From assembly GCA_016720925.1 (NCBI GenBank), contig JADKJR010000001.1, positions 1 through 64,000 of the forward strand: 64,000 bases of DNA, read 5' to 3'. The translations under genes and the position numbers were made by a program. Below are positions 51,503 to 61,225 of the stretch, piece after piece. The number at the start of each line of letters is the position of its first letter. The stretch's first letter is position 1. The notes beneath the pieces are model-generated. The model was not told where the DNA came from. It was given only the letters and a program-made list of their open reading frames with translations, and did not search any database. Origin of the DNA: Betaproteobacteria bacterium. GTDB taxonomy: Bacteria > Pseudomonadota > Gammaproteobacteria > Burkholderiales > Usitatibacteraceae.

Positions 51503-51568
51503 AAACTCCAGCACTGGCGCGCCTCAACAAGCATTTATCGCCTGGAAGCCGCGCCAGTGCTGGAGTTT
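51503..51568. repeat. REP-like palindromic repeat, copy I (best palindrome)
   Basis: AAACTCCAGCACTGGCGCG pairs almost perfectly with CGCGCCAGTGCTGGAGTTT, enclosing CAAGCATTTATCGCCTGGAA. It marks the junction between the integron relic and the ftsX gene. Confidence 0.85.
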
Positions 51569-51658
51569 CGGCGGGATTTGGATCCGCATGCGGATCGCAT
51601 GCGAGATGGCCGCCGCATGCAGGGGGCAGTGCGACGCGCAAGGCTCGCTGTGTATTCG

Positions 51659-52564
51659 CTAGCGGCGCGTTCGGCGCAAATACAGCCACACCGAGAGAAA
51701 TGAGCCCAGCCAACCCATTGCCGCCGACATCAGGACGACGCCCGTGGCCTGCTCGAGCGTGGGTGACTGTAGCGCGAATTCGGAGCCGTACGATGCCGTC
51801 AGGGCGTGCACCTCAGTGCCCGCCCACACGATGAAACCCATCACAACCGCGACCGCCACCAATCCCGCGAACAGGCCTTGCAGCGCGCCAAAGTAGAGAA
51901 ATGGACGCCGGATAAATCGACGCGTCGCACCGATCAACTGGCTGACTTCGATCTCATCTTTTTGGGTGAGTATCTGAAGGCGAATGGTATTGCCCGTTAC
52001 AAAAACGACCGCCAGGGCAAGTATCAATCCGAGCAACATCATCAGCCGTTCGGCGAACGAGGCAAAGCGTTTCAGTTTTTGCGCCCACTCGAAATCCATC
52101 ACGACGTGCTCGACCTTGGGCATGACGGATATCTCGCGCCGCATTTCCGCCAGCGCTTCCGGCTCGCTGGACTTTGGCTGGATGCTGAACGCGTGCGGCA
52201 ACGGATTGGTTTCGAGATTGGTGAGCAGCTCGGCAAAACTGGCAATGCGTTTCATTTCCGCCAGCGCGGCGTCCCGCGAGATAAAGCGGACGGAACGCAC
52301 GTTTGGGCCAGCTCGGAGCCGTTGTTCCACGTCGCGCGCGTTGGCTTCCGTGGCCCCAAGGACAAGATAGACATTCACATTGGGGTCGGTGTTGACGCGG
52401 CTGGCGGCGGCGGTGACATTGGTGAATACGGTGTACAGGCCCAGCGGCAGCGTGATGGCAATGGCGATGACGAATACCGACAACAGGGTGCCGATCGGAT
52501 GCGAAATCAAGCGCTTCACGGCGCGTTCGCAGGCATGCGCATGCGCGATGATCCAGGCGTTCAT
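51659..52564 (-). CDS. ftsX: Cell division ABC-like permease FtsX
   Basis: 301 residues: four membrane helices (one near residue 25, three after residue 170) around a periplasmic domain. FtsX with FtsE links septal Z-ring and cell-wall hydrolase control. ATG 52564 overlaps the ftsE stop (ATGA). The longer frame to 52603 is not needed. Confidence 0.93.
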   Translation of the reverse strand: MNAWIIAHAHACERAVKRLISHPIGTLLSVFVIAIAITLPLGLYTVFTNVTAAASRVNTDPNVNVYLVLGATEANARDVEQRLRAGPNVRSVRFISRDAALAEMKRIASFAELLTNLETNPLPHAFSIQPKSSEPEALAEMRREISVMPKVEHVVMDFEWAQKLKRFASFAERLMMLLGLILALAVVFVTGNTIRLQILTQKDEIEVSQLIGATRRFIRRPFLYFGALQGLFAGLVAVAVVMGFIVWAGTEVHALTASYGSEFALQSPTLEQATGVVLMSAAMGWLGSFLSVWLYLRRTRR

Positions 52565-53214
52565 GACGCCAGCTTTCCCGCATCCAGCAAGATGCGCCGG
52601 CAATCGAGTCGCGCGAGCCCAAGTTCATCGTGCGTTGAAAGCAACACGGTGACGCCGACCTGATTGAATGACTTGAAAAGATCGATGATGGTTTCCGCAT
52701 AGTCATGATCAAGGTTGCCGGTCGGTTCATCGGCAATCAGGATTGAGGGCCGGTTGACGATGGCGCGGGCAATACACAGACGCTGTTGTTCGCCGCCGGA
52801 AAGTGTGATCGGATTGGATTTTTCGCGATTGAGCAGGCTCACTTTGTCCAGTGCCGCGCGCACCCGCTTGCCAATCTCGACGCGCGGAAATGCGGCGATG
52901 GAAAGCGGCAGCGCGACGTTTTCAAACACGCTGCGGTCGAACAACAATTTGTGATCCTGGAATACCAGGCCAAGGCTTCGACGCATGACGGCAAGTCCGG
53001 CATCCCGCAGTTGGCTGACATTCTGGCCGTTCACCATCACGCTTCCCTGCGATGCGTATTCAATCCCCGCCACCAGTTTCAGCAATGTGGATTTTCCCGC
53101 GCCTGAGCGGCCGGTCACGGCGACCATTTCGCCTTTTTCGATCGTGAGTGAAATTCCCTTCAGGGCCTCAAACCCGTTCGGATAGCGCTTGACCGTGTTC
53201 GAAAAAGAAATCAT
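52561..53214 (-). CDS. ftsE: Cell division ATPase FtsE
   Basis: 217 residues with Walker A GRSGAGKSTLL, signature LSGGEQQRLCI, Walker B ILIADEPTGNLD and a switch His (LLSTHDELG). It binds ATP and drives FtsX. It overlaps ftsY by four bases (ATGA). Confidence 0.95.
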   Translation of the reverse strand: MISFSNTVKRYPNGFEALKGISLTIEKGEMVAVTGRSGAGKSTLLKLVAGIEYASQGSVMVNGQNVSQLRDAGLAVMRRSLGLVFQDHKLLFDRSVFENVALPLSIAAFPRVEIGKRVRAALDKVSLLNREKSNPITLSGGEQQRLCIARAIVNRPSILIADEPTGNLDHDYAETIIDLFKSFNQVGVTVLLSTHDELGLARLDCRRILLDAGKLAS

Positions 53215-54195
53215 TTGAACAGGGCGCCGACGAATTCATCCGCGCGAAACGGCTGCAGATCATCGATGCCCTCGCCAACACCGATAAACCGTACCGGGAT
53301 CGGACGCGACGCGCGCTCGGCGGCGAGTGCGGCGATCATGCCGCCTTTCGCGGTTCCATCCAGCTTTGTCACCACGAGGCCCGTAAGCTGCAATGCGTCG
53401 TCGAAGGCTTTTACTTGCTGCAATGCGTTTTGCCCGGTATTGGCATCCAGTACCAGCAATGACTCGTGTGGAGCACTCGGGATCAGCTTTGGCGATAACT
53501 CGCTTCACTTTCCGGATTTCTTCCATCAAATGTAATTGCGTGGGCAATCGCCCGGCGGTGTCGGCGATGATGATATCGATTCCCCGCGCCTTGGCCGACT
53601 GGATCGCGTCAAAAATGACCGCCGCGGCATCGCCGCCTTCCTGTGCCACAACGCTGATGTTGTTGCGCTCGCCCCAGGCCAGCAACTGTTCGCGGGCGGC
53701 AGCGCGAAAAGTGTCACCCGCCGCCAGCAGGACGCTCTTGCCCTCCGCCTGAAAATATTTCGCGAGTTTGCCAATGGTGGTGGTCTTTCCCGCGCCGTTG
53801 ACACCGGTGATCATGATGACAAACGGTTTCGCGATGGTTGTGTCAAGCGCGGCTTCAAGTGGTCGCACGAGCCTGACCAGCGCCCTTTCGAATTCGGCTT
53901 TCAGTACTGCGCCGTCAGTAATCTTCTTTGCTTTGGCCGCCTGCCGTAAATCGCCAATAAGTTGACTGGCGGCGCGTACACCGACATCGGCGCTGATCAG
54001 GGCGCTTTCCAGTTCCTCAAACAGCGACTCGTCCACCTGGCTGTGACGCGAAAACAGGTCGGCAACATCAGTATTCAGCACCGCGCGGGTCTTGGACAGA
54101 CCCGATTTGAGCCGCGATAGCCAGCCCGACTGTTTTTCGCTGTCCGGCGTTGGCTTGGGAGTTGGCTGACTTTTTGAACCGAAAATGCTGAACAA
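53211..54195 (-). CDS. ftsY: Signal recognition particle receptor FtsY, one-base frameshift
   Basis: About 327 residues if repaired. The N-domain (LFEELESALISADVGVRAAS) and G-domain (GVNGAGKTTTIGKLAKYF, GDTFRAAAREQL, DTAGRLPT) are read in one frame until 53482; after that ESLLVLDANTGQNAL ... VVTKLDGTAKGG ... FIGVGEGIDDLQPF reads in another. One extra C in the coding CCC (53479-53481) explains the shift. FtsY delivers ribosomes to the Sec translocon and is normally essential, so a sequencing error is likely. The likely start is TTG 54195. Confidence 0.9.
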
Positions 54196-54220
54196 GTGAA
54201 AACTCTGGGAGAATTTGAGG

Positions 54221-54844
54221 ATGACTCTGCATTTTAAGCCAAGCCATGGGCGCAAACCGGACAAGCGCAAGCCGAATGATGCGAACCGTATTCGCATTAT
54301 TGGCGGTGAGTGGCGCAGTCGCGTGATCGAATTTCCCGACGCCGAAGGTTTGCGCCCGACGGCGAACCGGGTGCGCGAAACGCTTTTCAACTGGCTGGGC
54401 CAGACACTGCACGGCAAGCGTTGTCTCGATCTTTTCTCCGGCAGTGGTGCGCTCGGTTTTGAGGCGGCCTCACGAGGCGCTTCCGAGGTGGTAATGGTTG
54501 AGAACAATCGCGTCGCAATACTGGCGCTGAAAAAAAACCAGGAGAAGCTGGGTGCGTTGCAGTGCCATGTAATTCCGCAAGGCGCATCGGAATTCCTGGC
54601 GAGGAATCAGGGGAAGTTCGACATCGTTTTCCTGGATCCCCCATTTGATTCCGGCCTGATGGCGGCCTTGCTGGGAAAGCTTGAAGTGCATCTTTCCGAA
54701 CGGGCAGTCGTTTATGCGGAATGGGGCGAGTCGATCGCGGGCGTGCTATCGGCCATCCCGGCCTGCACATGGCAACTCGTCAAACACGGCAAAGCCGGTG
54801 CTGTACACTTTGGTTTACTGTCCATCGTCAAAGGCGCCCCATGA
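54221..54844 (+). CDS. rsmD: 16S rRNA (guanine-966-N2)-methyltransferase RsmD
   Basis: 207 residues. RIIGGEWRSRVIEFPDAEGL, the SAM-binding CLDLFSGSGALGFEA and the catalytic DPPFDS are present. It methylates G966 of 16S rRNA. ATG 54221 is used; TTG 54215 in the same frame is possible. The neighbouring divergent ftsY and overlapping coaD are the usual order. Confidence 0.93.
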   Translation: MTLHFKPSHGRKPDKRKPNDANRIRIIGGEWRSRVIEFPDAEGLRPTANRVRETLFNWLGQTLHGKRCLDLFSGSGALGFEAASRGASEVVMVENNRVAILALKKNQEKLGALQCHVIPQGASEFLARNQGKFDIVFLDPPFDSGLMAALLGKLEVHLSERAVVYAEWGESIAGVLSAIPACTWQLVKHGKAGAVHFGLLSIVKGAP

Positions 54845-55320
54845 TCAGAGCGGTTTATCCCGGAACGTTCGACCCCCTCACCAACGGACATGAGGATCTG
54901 GTTGCGCGTGCGGCCAAGATATTTGGTGAAGTGGTCGTCGGTGTCGCCCACAGCCCGGGGAAGCGGCCTTTTTTCACATTGGAGGAGCGGGTTGGCCTTG
55001 CAAGGGAAATACTCGCCCATTATCCAAACGTGCGTGTGATGGGCTTTTCAGGATTGCTATCAGAGTTTCTGAAAAACCAGGATGCGAGCGTTATTTTGCG
55101 CGGACTTCGCGCGGTCTCTGATTTCGAGTACGAGTTTCAAATGGCCGGCATGAACCGGCGGCTGCTACCCGGTGTCGAAACCATGTTCCTGACACCGTCC
55201 GACAAATACATGTTCATCTCAGCGACCATCGTCCGCGAAATCGCGACGCTGGGTGGTGATGTGAGTGAATTTGTGCACCCGCTGACCGCCAGGGCGCTGC
55301 AAGGCAAGGTCGGGAATTAG
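54841..55320 (+). CDS. coaD: Phosphopantetheine adenylyltransferase
   Basis: 159 residues. The nucleotidyltransferase motif is YPGTFDPLTNGH and the second is YMFISATIVREIA. It makes dephospho-CoA, the step before CoaE (encoded elsewhere in this window). ATG overlaps the rsmD stop (ATGA). Confidence 0.96.
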   Translation: MIRAVYPGTFDPLTNGHEDLVARAAKIFGEVVVGVAHSPGKRPFFTLEERVGLAREILAHYPNVRVMGFSGLLSEFLKNQDASVILRGLRAVSDFEYEFQMAGMNRRLLPGVETMFLTPSDKYMFISATIVREIATLGGDVSEFVHPLTARALQGKVGN

Positions 55321-55323
55321 GTC

Positions 55324-55581
55324 GTGGCGCTAAAGATCACTGACCAGTGCATCAATTGCGATGTATGCGAGCCGGAGTGTCCAAACGAGGCCATTTCGCA
55401 GGGCACCGAGATCTATGAAATTGATCCCCTGAAATGTACCGAATGCGTCGGACATTTCGATACACCGCAGTGCCGTGAAGTGTGCCCGGTGGATTGCATT
55501 CCGCTGGATGCCGATCATGTTGAGACAAAAGACCAGCTCCTCGCAAAATTCATCAAACTCACGCAACAAAAGGCGGCTTAA
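55324..55581 (+). CDS. YfhL family 4Fe-4S ferredoxin
   Basis: 85 residues with two cluster motifs: CINCDVCEPECP and CTECVGHFDTPQCREVCPVDC, the latter with the long insertion typical of the YfhL type. It transfers electrons; the partner is unknown. It starts with GTG three bases after the coaD stop. Confidence 0.92.
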   Translation: MALKITDQCINCDVCEPECPNEAISQGTEIYEIDPLKCTECVGHFDTPQCREVCPVDCIPLDADHVETKDQLLAKFIKLTQQKAA

Positions 55582-57581
55582 CCCTTTTGGTCCGCCGCGT
55601 CCTGGGCACGGCTTTTTCCCGTGAAACGCTCAAGTCCCGCGCGGGCGTCGGCCAGTGCAGCGTGCTTGCGTTTTGCGACGTCGAGATGTGCCTGGATCTC
55701 GGCAATCCTTTCGGCCAGATCGAGTTCCGCCGACTTGAATTTTTCCACATTTGCCGAGTGCCCAAGGGTCTGATTCTTTAGCGCTTCCAGGGGCCTTTCG
55801 ACCGAAACATACAAGCCGCGCACCCATGTCGCGGATTCGCGGCTGGCGATCTCGAATATGTGCAACACGCGGCTAGCGATCAGTTCATCGAACTGCTCGG
55901 CGAGAGCGCTGCCACGTCGCAGAAGGAGATTGCTGGTCTTGGTGAACTCGGCCTCCGCCTTGTCCTGCGCCTTCTGCAATTCAGAGTAGAAGCGCTGGGT
56001 GGCAAAAGGATGAACGTCATAAAGCATCAAATGAAAATCCTGGCGCATGCGCTCGCCAATTCGACTGTACAGACTGCGAACTTCATCGATCTTGGATTCC
56101 AGCGCAACCAGCTTTGCGCGGGTGACGGAGAAGTACTGCTTGATAATGTCGTACGTTTTGCCAGGCGACACATTTGATACAAGTGCCCGCCGCGTGCTGG
56201 CTGCGTCCAGCTTGGCGGACGTCACGTCGACAATCGTCGACAAATTTTCCGCCAGCATCGAATGCACACTCTTGATGCTCTTCAGTTCGCGCATTGCCGC
56301 TTCAAGGTGGTCGTGTTTCAAATTCGTTTGTGAACTGACCGACGCCGCAAGCTTTTCATTCTTTTCGCGCAGGAGGGAAAGGTTTTGCAGGTTCTCGAGC
56401 GTCTCGAAACGATCACTGTCGAGCGTTTCCTGCGCTGTTTCGAGCGCAGCCGAAAGCATGGCCACGATATCGGAATACATTCCCACCTGACGGTCCCTGG
56501 GCAGATTCGTTGCCAGACCACGCTCAAGTTGATACAGACGACTGCGGATGGCCATGTCGGTATCGTTGGCGAGCTTTCCATGAAGCGCCAGGCGCGCGGA
56601 AACAGGAATGACGCGAATTGGATCGATGCGCAGCAGGTCCGCCACATCGCGAACGCGGTGATCGAGTTCGAGCAGCCGGGCATGGTTGGCCTCAACCGGT
56701 CCAAGGGTTTCGTCAATCCTGAGCTCGTCGATCTTGTTCAGGACAATAATCCGCAATTGTGTTGACCCTTCCTTTTCGCGATCGCGAAAATGGCGCGCAT
56801 TGCCAAGGTGATCGCGCCAGATTTCGAGGTCAGGCTTCGTCACACCCGCAGTAACGTCCAGTACAAGAATCAGCGCATCGGCGCTGGGGACGCGCTGGCG
56901 AGCCAGCTCCGGCTCCGAAATGAGTGCCGCAAGACCCGGCGTATCGATGATCACCAGGCCGGCATCGAGCAACGGGTGTGGGTAATTGATGATCGCATGG
57001 CGCCACCGTGGGACATCCACCAGGGTCGCGTTGTTGTCCCCGGCGGGAACCGCGACGCCTTCGCCGTGCAGGCCCCACGCAACCGCGTCCGACAGGGAAA
57101 TACGCTTGGTTTCCGACAGCGCCGCTAACGCCCGCGCGGTCGAATCCGGACTGTCCGCATCGAAAGGGACCGAGTGCCACAGGTCATTGTCTTTTAGCAG
57201 GTCGTCAAAGCGCTTGGGACTTTCGCGGGTCTCGATGGGTAGCAGCCTCACGCTGGTTTGCATGTCGCGATCAAATCGCAGCTCCGTTACGCAGCGCGTT
57301 CCTTTGCCGGGTCCCGAAGGCAGGAGCTGGCGCCCGAGGTCGGTGAAGAAAAGGCTATTGATTAACTCGGATTTTCCTCGCGCAACTTCGGCGATAAACG
57401 CGACGGTCACTTTCTGACTGGCAACTTGCGCGAGTGCACCGCTCAATGCCGCCTCCGTGTCCTGCGTCAGAAAGTCATGCATGCGCAGGAAATCGGTCAC
57501 GGCGACGATTTGGGATGAAAGCCGCGCCCGCCACGACTGCAATTCGGCAAGTCTTTCAGTGATGGCGTGCATATGATCCAC
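55578..57581 (-). CDS. Dynamin-like large GTPase
   Basis: 667 residues. The GTPase domain (first ~330 residues) has P-loop IAEVARGKSELINSLFF, a switch Thr region, DTPGL and NKID; the first Gly of the P-loop consensus is Ala, as in several bacterial dynamin homologues. The rest is helical with coiled-coil stretches (residues ~380-660), as in the dynamin stalk. Bacterial dynamins remodel or repair membranes. It is convergent with the ferredoxin gene, overlapping by four bases at their stops. Confidence 0.85.
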   Translation of the reverse strand: MDHMHAITERLAELQSWRARLSSQIVAVTDFLRMHDFLTQDTEAALSGALAQVASQKVTVAFIAEVARGKSELINSLFFTDLGRQLLPSGPGKGTRCVTELRFDRDMQTSVRLLPIETRESPKRFDDLLKDNDLWHSVPFDADSPDSTARALAALSETKRISLSDAVAWGLHGEGVAVPAGDNNATLVDVPRWRHAIINYPHPLLDAGLVIIDTPGLAALISEPELARQRVPSADALILVLDVTAGVTKPDLEIWRDHLGNARHFRDREKEGSTQLRIIVLNKIDELRIDETLGPVEANHARLLELDHRVRDVADLLRIDPIRVIPVSARLALHGKLANDTDMAIRSRLYQLERGLATNLPRDRQVGMYSDIVAMLSAALETAQETLDSDRFETLENLQNLSLLREKNEKLAASVSSQTNLKHDHLEAAMRELKSIKSVHSMLAENLSTIVDVTSAKLDAASTRRALVSNVSPGKTYDIIKQYFSVTRAKLVALESKIDEVRSLYSRIGERMRQDFHLMLYDVHPFATQRFYSELQKAQDKAEAEFTKTSNLLLRRGSALAEQFDELIASRVLHIFEIASRESATWVRGLYVSVERPLEALKNQTLGHSANVEKFKSAELDLAERIAEIQAHLDVAKRKHAALADARAGLERFTGKSRAQDAADQKG

Positions 57582-57714
57582 GATGATCGAGATTGGCGCC
57601 GGGCTGGGTCAGTCCACTGCGGAAAACCCTGCCTGCAGGTGCAGCCGTTGTGGATGGCGGCGAGACATTTTTCTGCCTGACAATGTGGATAGCCGCGTTG
57701 CGCATTCGACTATT

Positions 57715-58530
57715 CTACGTCTGACAGGCGGGGCAATAATAGGTCGAACGCTGCCCTTGGCGAATCGCGCGTATTGGCGTCTTGCATATGCGGCACGGCT
57801 GTCCCTCGCGGTCGTACACAAATGCGTTGACCTGAAAGTAACCTAGCTCCCCGTTGGCCTGCACATAGTCGCGCAAGGAGGAGCCACCCGCGCGGATCGC
57901 TTTGGCAAGAGTCTGCTTGACGGCATCAACAAGTCGTTCTGCGCGAGCCATTGAAATCTTTCCCGCCGCGCGTCTGGGGTGAATGCCGGCGAGGAAAAGC
58001 GATTCGGAAGCATAAATATTGCCGACGCCGACGACAACGTGACTATTCATAATGAATTCCTTGATGCTTACCGAGCGACCACGCGCAGCACTCCACAGTT
58101 GGGTTGCGTTGAACTCTGGTGCAAGCGGTTCGGGCCCCAGCGAGTCCAGCAGAGGGTGTGTGACATTTCTGCCAGGAATCCAAATCATTGCACCAAAACG
58201 CCGCGGGTCGGTATAGCGGATTGCGATTCCGCTGTCGAAGTTGAAGTCGACGTGATCGTGTTTTTCAGGCAATTGAAGCGCTGCCACCACTCGCAATGAG
58301 CCAGACATGCTCAGGTGACTCAGCACGTAACCGGATCCGCAATCCCAAATGAGATATTTGCCGCGTCGCAAGACGTCCTGCACCGTGCATCCCTTGAGCC
58401 GTCTGGCAAAGTCGGCCGGCACCGGCCAGCGCAGCCGCCGGTCGCGGACAACAACCCTGGAAATTCGCTGGCCCAGCACATAAGGGAGCAGGCCGAGACG
58501 GGTGGTTTCGACTTCTGGCAGTTCTGGCAT
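57715..58530 (-). CDS. mutM: Formamidopyrimidine-DNA glycosylase MutM
   Basis: 271 residues. The catalytic Pro-Glu N-terminus is MPELPEVETT, the helix-two-turn-helix includes a NSHVVVGVGNIYASE loop, and the C-terminal zinc finger is CRICKTPIR ... YYCPACQ. It removes 8-oxoguanine from DNA. The longer frame to 58656 is discarded because MPELPE must be the mature N-terminus. Confidence 0.96.
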   Translation of the reverse strand: MPELPEVETTRLGLLPYVLGQRISRVVVRDRRLRWPVPADFARRLKGCTVQDVLRRGKYLIWDCGSGYVLSHLSMSGSLRVVAALQLPEKHDHVDFNFDSGIAIRYTDPRRFGAMIWIPGRNVTHPLLDSLGPEPLAPEFNATQLWSAARGRSVSIKEFIMNSHVVVGVGNIYASESLFLAGIHPRRAAGKISMARAERLVDAVKQTLAKAIRAGGSSLRDYVQANGELGYFQVNAFVYDREGQPCRICKTPIRAIRQGQRSTYYCPACQT

Positions 58531-58805
58531 GGACTGTTTTTTGTGAATGTCGTCGCGGAAAGCTCGATTGTAGGGGCAGCCCAGGTAATGTTGAAAGTCA
58601 GCGAACTTGTGCGCGACATTCCCATCATAGTGATTGTCGCGATGACCCGCTCGCACATCGGGTTACGCGCCAATTGAACATCCGCTCAATGCAGTGGGTT
58701 CCTCGCCGCAAGACCCAAGTCAAAAGGCAAGTGAAAATCCGGCGTTATACAGTTACGTGACGGATCAATATCGGATTATGATGATCGGTCGGAAGCGGGA
58801 GCGAA

Positions 58806-60602
58806 ATGTCGTTGCGAAGCGAAGGCCATCTGGCGCATTTTGAAGGCAAGGAAATGAAAGAGGAAACAAAGAAGCGCCGTACATCTATATCGGGGATGGC
58901 CGGCATGTTTTTGGCGGCCGGCCTGCATTCAAGCGTCGGCTGGGCGCAACCGGTCACGTCTGATCCGTCAAAAAAGCAGGACGCACCCACGGCAAAAGTC
59001 GTTTTAGATTCGGGGTTGACCGATCAAATTCTTTATCAGTACCTGATTTCCGAGATTGCCGGTCAGCGCGGGCGCCCTGGACTGGCATTGCGCGGCTTGA
59101 CCGACCTTGCCCAAAAAACGCGCGATCCCCGGCTTGCGCGGCGCGCGGTGGAAGTCGCATTCCAGTCGCGGGAGCTGGCGTTGGCACTCGATGCAACCAC
59201 GCTCTGGCTTGAGCTGGAACCGAGTTCACCGGTGGCACGACAGGCGTTGGCGGCGCTTGTCGGCTCGCAGGGTACGCTTGATTCCGCCAAAACCAGTATT
59301 GCGGCGCTGCTCGCTCAACCGGGGAAGACGGCGGCTGTTTTGATGCAACTGAATCCACTGCTCGCTCGCTTCGCGGACAAGTCTGCCGTTGCGGAAGCGG
59401 TGACAGCTTTATCCGCTCCCCATCTGAAAATGCCCGAGGCGCATTTCTCGATTGCATTGTCGCGGCTTGCGGCAAAGGACAATGTCAGGGCGCTGGTTTC
59501 GATTGACGAGGCATTGCAGGGTCGAGCGGATTGGGCGCAGGCAGCCATATTGAAGTCGCACATTCTTCGCGAAAATTCAGAAGAAAAGTCAGTTGAGTAT
59601 CTGGCGCAATTCCTGGCGACGTATCCAGACGCGAATGATGTTCGCCTCACCTATGCCCGATCGCTCGTCGCCCAGAAAAGCTACTTGACGGCACGCGAAC
59701 AGTTTCGCATTGCGGCGAAGAAACAGCCCGCCGACGCCGAGATTCCATATGCCATCGGCCTGCTTTCACAGCAGATTGAAGATTTCGCCGACGCGGAGCT
59801 TCAGTTCAAGCGCGTGCTGGAGCTCATGCCGCGTGATGTCAACCCGGTTTATTTCAATCTCGGCGCCGTTGCCGAAGGGCAGAAACGTCCGGATGCCGCC
59901 CTTGAGTGGTATCGCAAGATTGCCATGGGTGAGTACTTTGTTACCGGGCAGCTCAAGATTTCCCATATTCTTGCCAAGCGCGACGGCATGGACGCAGGAC
60001 GCAAGCATTTGCACGATGCGCAAGTGACACAAGGTGACTCGCCGGAGATACGCATTCAGTTGATCCTTGCGGAGGCACAATTGCTGCGGGACTCAAAGGC
60101 ATTGCCGGCAGCGTTCAAGCTGCTGTCGGAAGCGATTGAGAAAAATCCAGGCACTGCCGACCTTTTGTATGACCGTGCCATGGTCGCTGAAAAAATTGAC
60201 AAGCTTGATGTAATGGAAGCTGATTTGCGGCAAGTGATCGAATTGAAACCTGAACATGCCCACGCATACAACGCATTAGGCTATACGTTTGCCGAACGCA
60301 ACCATCGGCTCGCGGAGGCATACGAATTGGTGCAGAAAGCGCTAACTTTTGCGCCTGACGATCCATTTATTCAGGATAGCCTGGGATGGGTGCAATTTCG
60401 TCTTGGCAAACTGGACGACGCGCTGAAAACACTTAAAGCCGCGTACCAGGTGCGCCGCGATCCGGAAATTGCCGCGCATCTGGGGGAGATACTGTGGGCC
60501 AATGGAGATCGCGAAGAGGCATTGAAAATCTGGCGTGCATCGCTACTGGAAAATCCGGATAACGAAATGCTGGTCTCGGTGATGAAGAAATTCAGGCCGT
60601 GA
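58806..60602 (+). CDS. TPR-repeat periplasmic/lipoprotein-associated protein
   Basis: 598 residues. A hydrophobic stretch near residues 30-48 (GMAGMFLAAGLHSSVGWAQ) suggests export. About 10 tetratricopeptide repeats follow, for example AEIPYAIGLLSQQIEDFADA and AHAYNALGYTFAERNHRLAEA. TPRs mediate protein-protein contacts. It precedes lolB with a four-base GTGA overlap, so a role near the outer membrane is plausible. ATG 58806 has a good GGGAG site; ATG 58854 is an alternative nearer the signal. Confidence 0.85.
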   Translation: MSLRSEGHLAHFEGKEMKEETKKRRTSISGMAGMFLAAGLHSSVGWAQPVTSDPSKKQDAPTAKVVLDSGLTDQILYQYLISEIAGQRGRPGLALRGLTDLAQKTRDPRLARRAVEVAFQSRELALALDATTLWLELEPSSPVARQALAALVGSQGTLDSAKTSIAALLAQPGKTAAVLMQLNPLLARFADKSAVAEAVTALSAPHLKMPEAHFSIALSRLAAKDNVRALVSIDEALQGRADWAQAAILKSHILRENSEEKSVEYLAQFLATYPDANDVRLTYARSLVAQKSYLTAREQFRIAAKKQPADAEIPYAIGLLSQQIEDFADAELQFKRVLELMPRDVNPVYFNLGAVAEGQKRPDAALEWYRKIAMGEYFVTGQLKISHILAKRDGMDAGRKHLHDAQVTQGDSPEIRIQLILAEAQLLRDSKALPAAFKLLSEAIEKNPGTADLLYDRAMVAEKIDKLDVMEADLRQVIELKPEHAHAYNALGYTFAERNHRLAEAYELVQKALTFAPDDPFIQDSLGWVQFRLGKLDDALKTLKAAYQVRRDPEIAAHLGEILWANGDREEALKIWRASLLENPDNEMLVSVMKKFRP

Positions 60603-61225
60603 GCCAGGAACAGGAGCTCGTTGCGTATATGCGGCGCCTCGAATTTCTTCGGCGCCGTTTTTGTGTGGGCATGCTGCCTGCGATCATCGTGGCGTCGTTG
60701 TTACCCGGCTGCGCGGCAATTGATCCAATGCCCGCGACATCGGCGGCACCCGCACTGGCAACAGGCCTGTTGCCAGCCAAGTACTTCACTTTGCGTGGAC
60801 GCATCAGCGTACGGGTGGGAGACAAAATCGAATCCGCGCAAATCCGCTGGACGAAGACGCCCGACGAGGAGCGCCTGGAAGTGTTTACGCCCTTTGGGAG
60901 CCAGGTTGCGGAGCTGGTTAGAAGCGACGGCGGCGGCGTAACGCTAAGGCGAGAACACGAGATCACGACAGCTGAATCGATTGCGGAACTGACCTCCTCC
61001 TTGTTGGGTGTGGCGCTGGATATGGATGCGATTGCCATCTGGACGCAAGGTATTGGGCTAAAAGAAAACGAGTCGATCGAGCGACGATTCGGCAACGGGG
61101 CGGCGTGGCAGGTAACGGTTGAACGTTTACAAAATCGTGGGATTCACCGGTATGCGTCACGCCTGTCCGCGATAAGTGGTGACACCGTCGTCCGGTTGGT
61201 GATTGACGAGTGGCGGTCCGAATGA
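60599..61225 (+). CDS. lolB: Outer-membrane lipoprotein receptor LolB
   Basis: 208 residues with a lipoprotein signal (ending VASLLPGCAA) and a LolB beta-barrel-like fold: LRGRISVRVGDKIESAQIRW, LEVFTPFGSQVAELV. It receives lipoproteins from LolA and inserts them into the outer membrane. GTG 60599 overlaps the TPR stop (GTGA); the ispE start overlaps its stop. Confidence 0.9.
   Translation: MSQEQELVAYMRRLEFLRRRFCVGMLPAIIVASLLPGCAAIDPMPATSAAPALATGLLPAKYFTLRGRISVRVGDKIESAQIRWTKTPDEERLEVFTPFGSQVAELVRSDGGGVTLRREHEITTAESIAELTSSLLGVALDMDAIAIWTQGIGLKENESIERRFGNGAAWQVTVERLQNRGIHRYASRLSAISGDTVVRLVIDEWRSE

Noticed and set aside
54721..54840. Upstream extension of the coaD frame
   Set aside because: It overlaps rsmD; the family start is the ATG at 54841 coupled to the rsmD stop.
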